Assembly: GCA_035534435.1 (NCBI GenBank)
Contig: DATLRX010000033.1
Location: forward strand, 1 to 64,000
Reading direction: 5' to 3'
Source: Palsa-851 sp035534435
GTDB taxonomy: Bacteria; Chloroflexota; Dormibacteria; Aeolococcales; Aeolococcaceae
DNA: 64,000 bases
The notes beneath the pieces were generated by a model. That model worked only from the letters and a program-made list of their open reading frames with translations. It did not search any database and was not told the origin of the DNA. Each line of letters opens with the position of its first letter. The first letter of the stretch is position 1. The translations under genes were made by a program, and so were the position numbers. Positions 60,266 to 64,000 of this stretch are shown here, one piece after another.

Positions 60266-61725
60266 GCACGATCACGCGGAGCCCGGAGACCGTCGGCGTG
60301 CCGACCCAGCTGCTCATCGGCGGCGAGTGGGTCGACGCTTCGGAGGGCCGCACCTTCGACGTTGAGGACCCGTCCACCGGCGATGTCATCGCCGCTGTCG
60401 CGGACGCATCGGTGGAGGACGGTCTCGCCGCCGTCAGTGCCGCGGAGGCCGCGCTGCCGGGCTGGGCCGCCATGGCGCCGAGGCAGCGGTCGGAGATCCT
60501 CCGCCACACCTTCGAGCTCATGACCGAGCGCACCGATGCGCTCGCGCGCCTCATCGTCCGCGAGAACGGCAAGGCGCTCTCCGACGCGCGTGGCGAGGTG
60601 ACCTATGCCGCGGAGTTCTTCCGTTGGTTCGCCGAGGAGGCCGTGCGCGCCGGAGGTGACCTGCACACCGCTCCGGCCGGGACCAACCGCATCCTGGTGC
60701 TGCGCCAGCCCATCGGCGTCAGCGTCCTCGTGACTCCGTGGAACTTCCCTGCGGCGATGGCGACGCGGAAGATCGGTCCGGCGCTCGCAGCCGGCTGCAC
60801 CGTCATCCTCAAGCCGGCATCGGACACCCCGCTGACAGCGCTCGCGCTCGGCGCTCTGCTGACCGAGGCCGGAGCCCCGGCAGGCGTCGTCAACGTCGTG
60901 CCCTCGCGACGCTCCGGGCCCGTCGTCTCCGCGATGCTGCACGACCCGCGCGTCCGCAAGCTGTCGTTCACCGGCTCGACGGAGGTCGGCCGCAGCCTCC
61001 TGCGTGAGGCCGCCGATTGCATCGTGAGCTGTTCGATGGAGCTTGGCGGCAATGCGCCGTTCGTGGTCTTCGATGACGCGGACCTGGAGCTGGCGGTTGC
61101 CGGCGCGATGGTCGCGAAGATGCGCAACGGCGGCGAGGCATGCACGTCCGCGAACCGCTTCCTGGTGCAGCGCGGCATCGCCAGGGAATTCGCTGATCGT
61201 ATGGCTGCCGCGATGGGCGCGCTGCGCGTCGGCCCGGGACTCGACGACGGTGTGCAGCTCGGTCCGATGATCAACGCCGCGGGTCGCGACAAGGTCGCGT
61301 CGCTCGTGGACGGAGCCGTCAGCGAAGGCGCGCGGATCGCGGTCGGCGGCAGGATCCCTGAGGGGCGGGGCTTCTTCTACCCCGCCACGGTGCTCGTGGA
61401 TGTGCCGGTGACGGCCGGCATCCTTCGGCAGGAGATCTTTGGGCCGGTGGCGCCGCTAGTGGTGTTCGACACCGAGCAGGAGGCGATCTCGATGGCCAAC
61501 GACTCCGAGTACGGCCTCGTCGCGTACGTCTACACGAGCGACCTCAAGCGAGGGCTGCGAGTCAGCGAAGCGCTCGAGTCGGGCATGGTCGGACTCAACC
61601 GCGCGATCGTCTCCGACCCCGCCGCGCCGTTCGGCGGCGTCAAGCAGAGCGGCCTCGGTCGCGAAGGCGGTCACGACGGCCTGCTGGAGTTCACGGAGAG
61701 CAAGTACATCGCCGTCACCTGGTGA
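60262..61725 (+). CDS. Aldehyde dehydrogenase (succinate-semialdehyde dehydrogenase-like)
   Basis: 487 residues. TPWNFPAAMATRKIGPALAA (shown in part), SFTGSTEVGR (NAD loop), SMELGGNAPFVVF with the catalytic Glu, NGGEACTSANRF with the catalytic Cys, and EIFGPVAPL. The pattern SMELGGNAPF and EACTSANR is that of succinate-semialdehyde dehydrogenases. It closes the operon and probably oxidises an aldehyde formed in the pathway. Confidence 0.92.
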   Translation: MSTITRSPETVGVPTQLLIGGEWVDASEGRTFDVEDPSTGDVIAAVADASVEDGLAAVSAAEAALPGWAAMAPRQRSEILRHTFELMTERTDALARLIVRENGKALSDARGEVTYAAEFFRWFAEEAVRAGGDLHTAPAGTNRILVLRQPIGVSVLVTPWNFPAAMATRKIGPALAAGCTVILKPASDTPLTALALGALLTEAGAPAGVVNVVPSRRSGPVVSAMLHDPRVRKLSFTGSTEVGRSLLREAADCIVSCSMELGGNAPFVVFDDADLELAVAGAMVAKMRNGGEACTSANRFLVQRGIAREFADRMAAAMGALRVGPGLDDGVQLGPMINAAGRDKVASLVDGAVSEGARIAVGGRIPEGRGFFYPATVLVDVPVTAGILRQEIFGPVAPLVVFDTEQEAISMANDSEYGLVAYVYTSDLKRGLRVSEALESGMVGLNRAIVSDPAAPFGGVKQSGLGREGGHDGLLEFTESKYIAVTW

Positions 61726-61842
61726 GCTCGACAAGCCGCGACACACCCGTGACATGAGCGCAGGGGCTCCGGTGATGACCGGCCGGGAGACTCAGGACAT
61801 GAAGCATCCAGGGACCGCTGCCCCGCGCCCCGACGCCGCCCG

Positions 61843-62430
61843 ATGCCTCAGCGGGCTCTTGCGATGAGGATCGCCGGCAAGCGTCCCGACGCGCTCAGCG
61901 ACGAGGATCTGGCGATCTTCGAGAACGAGGGCGCCGACATCCTCACCCCGTCGATTCCCGGGACCGCCGAGCCGTACACGCTCGAGTCGCTGCCCGATCG
62001 AGGCTCGTTCGAGGAGGAGGCGACACGCCACGTCGCCTTCGCTCGGCGCAACGGTCATCCCCTCTGCTTCGCCCTCATCGCGTTCGATCAGCTGGACGAT
62101 CAGAACGACTCGGCGGCCCACGATGAGGCGTTGCGCGAGGCAACCGCGCGCTGGCGTGAGGTGCTTCGCGCCGAGGATCTCCTCGGTCGCTGGGGACACG
62201 ACGAGTTCGCAATCGTGCTCCCGAACTGCCCGACGGTCAGCGCGGTGCAGCTCTGCTGGCGCCTGCGAGAGGAAACCCCCAAGGAACGCTCGTTCTCCGC
62301 AGGACTCGTGTCGTACCACGGGAGCGAAGGTTTTGACGACCTCGTCTCACGCGCGGACGACTGCCTCGGGCAGGCCGTGGCGAAAGGTCGCGATCGCACC
62401 GTCGCCGAGGGTCTCGTCGACCTCGACTAG
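61843..62430 (+). CDS. Degenerate GGDEF-domain protein
   Basis: 195 residues. After a 50-residue lead the GGDEF fold appears: FALIAFDQLDDQND (first strand), VLRAEDLLGRWGHDEFAIVLP near 110-126, and SAGLVSYHGSEGFDDLVSRADDCLGQAV. The signature is GHDEF and not GGDEF, so the second Gly that touches GTP is His. Synthesis of cyclic di-GMP is uncertain; it could act as a binding or regulatory domain. The start may be the ATG at 61864 instead. Confidence 0.72.
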   Translation: MPQRALAMRIAGKRPDALSDEDLAIFENEGADILTPSIPGTAEPYTLESLPDRGSFEEEATRHVAFARRNGHPLCFALIAFDQLDDQNDSAAHDEALREATARWREVLRAEDLLGRWGHDEFAIVLPNCPTVSAVQLCWRLREETPKERSFSAGLVSYHGSEGFDDLVSRADDCLGQAVAKGRDRTVAEGLVDLD

Positions 62431-62480
62431 GCTCGGGCGGCCCGCGCCCGGCGGCACGGTACTGTGGTGCCGGTCCGGAC

Positions 62481-63401
62481 ATGAGCAACCCACATCGCCA
62501 GAGCGTCCCGCCCAATGCCACGGGACTTGCGTATGGCGTGGCCGCTTACGCCAGCTGGGGTCTGTTCCCGCTGTTCTGGCCACTGCTCGAACCGGCAAAC
62601 CCGCTCGAGATCCTGGCCTGCCGCATCGTCTTCTGCTTCGTGGTCGTCGCGATCATCCTCGCGGTGCGTCACCAGTTGCGGGGGCTGCGCGACATCGACC
62701 GGGGCACGCTCCTGCGTCTGTGCGCGGCGGGGATCGCGATCGCCGCCAACTGGGGGATCTACATCTGGGGCGTGAACAACGGACATGTCATCGAGACGAG
62801 CCTCGGCTACTTCATCAATCCCCTCCTGACGATCGGCCTCGGCGTCGTGATCCTTCGCGAGCGCCTGCGCATCGTGCAGTGGACCGCGGTCGCGCTCGGT
62901 CTCGTTGCGGTGACCGTGTTGAGCTTCGACTACGGACGTCCTCCATGGATCGCCCTTGCGCTCGCCGTCTCGTTCGGTACGTACGGGTACATCAAGAAGG
63001 GCGTCAAGGTCTCGCCACCCGAGGGCCTCGTGATCGAGGGTGCCGTGCTGACGCTTCCAGCGCTCGTCCTCCTCGGCGCATTGGCGGCTTCCGGGAACGC
63101 AACCTGGCTCGGGCATGACGCAACCATCGGCCACCTCGTCCTGCTCGTGTCGGCAGGTCCCATCACCGCGCTGCCGCTGCTCTTCTTCGCCGGCGCGGCC
63201 ACGCGCCTGCCGCTGTCGACGATGGGACTCCTGCAGTACCTGACCCCGGTGATGCAGTTCGTGATCGGCGTGCTGATCCTTCGTGAGACGACGTCGTTCG
63301 CGCTGCTCTGCGGCTTCGGTCTCGTCTGGATCGCGCTGGCGATACTCGCGATCGACGGCGTCCGGCACCGGCAGCGACTGCCGGACGCATTCGCCGCCTA
63401 G
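62481..63401 (+). CDS. rarD: RarD-family EamA transporter
   Basis: 306 residues and ten hydrophobic helices in two EamA repeats. YASWGLFPLFWPLL at the start, NWGIYIWGVNNGHVIETSLGY and LPLSTMGLLQYLTPVMQFVIG near the end are RarD landmarks. It is named after chloramphenicol sensitivity; the transported compound is not known. ATG at 62481. Confidence 0.9.
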   Translation: MSNPHRQSVPPNATGLAYGVAAYASWGLFPLFWPLLEPANPLEILACRIVFCFVVVAIILAVRHQLRGLRDIDRGTLLRLCAAGIAIAANWGIYIWGVNNGHVIETSLGYFINPLLTIGLGVVILRERLRIVQWTAVALGLVAVTVLSFDYGRPPWIALALAVSFGTYGYIKKGVKVSPPEGLVIEGAVLTLPALVLLGALAASGNATWLGHDATIGHLVLLVSAGPITALPLLFFAGAATRLPLSTMGLLQYLTPVMQFVIGVLILRETTSFALLCGFGLVWIALAILAIDGVRHRQRLPDAFAA

Positions 63402-63456
63402 CCACCCGCTTCCGACTCGACCGCCCAAGCACCTGGAGCTGCTCGATGCCCCCGGG

Positions 63457-63486
63457 TTGACAGGTCTTTAGTAGGACTGGCATAAG
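63457..63486 (+). promoter_or_regulatory. Putative promoter of the ATPase gene
   Basis: TTGACA (63457-63462), 18-base spacer, CATAAG (63481-63486). It lies 31 bases before the ATG at 63518. The 18-base spacer recurs at other promoters of this window. Confidence 0.5.
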
Positions 63487-63517
63487 CCTTGTAAACCTCG
63501 GTAAGATCCGTGAATCC

Positions 63518-64000
63518 ATGGACGAGTTGCTCAACCCGTACCGGCCCGGCGCGGGCACTCCCCCGCCCGCGCTGACCGGACGGGATGACCTCATCAACCG
63601 ATTCGGCATTGCCTTCCGGCGTGCCGTCGCGGGGCGACCGGGGAAGAGCCTCATGCTCATCGGGCTTCGGGGAGCGGGAAAAACGGTGCTCCTCAACCGA
63701 TTCGCCGAGATCGCCGAGCAGGAGGGCTTCCGGGTCGGCCTCATCGAGGCGCCCGAGCACGGCCACTTCCCCACCCTCCTTGCGGCGCGGCTCCGGCGGA
63801 TCCTCCTGCCGCTGAGCACCAACGTGGTTTCGACCGCGGTCACCCGGGCGCTGCGCGTCCTCAAGACGTTCAGCCTGCAGCTGCCGGACGGCACCCGCGT
63901 GTCGGTGGACGTCGAGGCCCTTCGCGGCGTCGCCGACTCCGGGAACCTCGCGGAGGACGTCACGGACCTCCTGGTGGCATGCGGGGAAGCGGCGCGCGAC
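63518..64000 (+). CDS. AAA-type ATPase, N-terminal part (runs off the window)
   Basis: 161 codons are visible and the frame is open to the edge. YRPGAGTPPPALTGRDDLINRF is a common opening of Orc/STAND-type ATP-binding proteins (shown in part: LTGRDDLINRF), and the P-loop is LMLIGLRGAGKTVLLNRF near residue 50. The role, possibly as a stand-alone DNA-associated or signalling ATPase, cannot be given without the rest. Confidence 0.75.
   Translation, partial: MDELLNPYRPGAGTPPPALTGRDDLINRFGIAFRRAVAGRPGKSLMLIGLRGAGKTVLLNRFAEIAEQEGFRVGLIEAPEHGHFPTLLAARLRRILLPLSTNVVSTAVTRALRVLKTFSLQLPDGTRVSVDVEALRGVADSGNLAEDVTDLLVACGEAARD

Noticed and set aside
1..64000. CRISPR array, insertion sequence, prophage or rRNA
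   Set aside because: No direct-repeat array, transposase, integrase or rRNA core sequence was seen on either strand.

Overview
The window is GC-rich throughout, densely coding and has no insertion sequences, rRNA or CRISPR. Several traits point to a soil-type, monoderm, high-GC bacterium: an F420-type LLM oxidoreductase, polyphosphate glucokinase, a short 6-phosphogluconate dehydrogenase, long-form RmlA, branched-chain-type ABC importers and many secreted Pro/Thr-rich proteins. I would place it near Actinomycetota, Chloroflexota or 'Candidatus Dormibacterota'. This placement is inference, because there is no marker gene to settle it.

Region by region. (1) 1-5161: a cobalamin riboswitch heads a tightly coupled operon. 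It encodes a secreted alpha/alpha-toroid protein, a membrane-anchored DUF4430-like protein and a complete ECF transporter (T, fused A-A', S). The first two together resemble the two domains of mammalian intrinsic factor/transcobalamin, here split over two proteins. (2) 5171-17720: housekeeping genes, namely ferredoxin-NADP reductase, an S51 peptidase, an archaeal-type TyrRS convergent with TrpRS, RmlA/RmlD, MetRS, RsgA and a PAP2 phosphatase. (3) 17810-26722: tRNA-Gly, a TauE exporter, an ABC-2 exporter pair, a shredded cysteine synthase remnant, and a ppgK-gnd-zwf operon for the polyphosphate-primed oxidative pentose phosphate pathway. (4) 26787-36799: a full selenocysteine module (selD, tRNA-Sec, selA, selB) followed by a formate dehydrogenase operon. 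The catalytic subunit of that enzyme has an in-frame TGA (Sec190) with a stem-loop just behind it, so it should be read as one 1095-residue selenoprotein. (5) 36900-49997: oxidoreductases, a hydrolase-TetR pair with twin palindromes embedded in its promoter, a chromate transporter, and two related secreted proteins of unknown function. (6) 50041-61725: a LacI-type regulator with matching operators at two promoters. It probably governs a 3-hydroxyisobutyrate-dehydrogenase-like gene and a ten-gene catabolic operon: LivKHMGF-type importer, alpha/beta hydrolase, M24-fold enzyme, E1 alpha/beta without E2/E3, and aldehyde dehydrogenase. Its substrate is unknown. (7) 61843-64000: a degenerate GGDEF protein, RarD, and the start of an AAA-type ATPase cut by the window edge.

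Apart from the 5' leader at 1-293, no stretch longer than 300 bases lacks a gene. The longest other gap, 18529-18808, shows nothing I can name.
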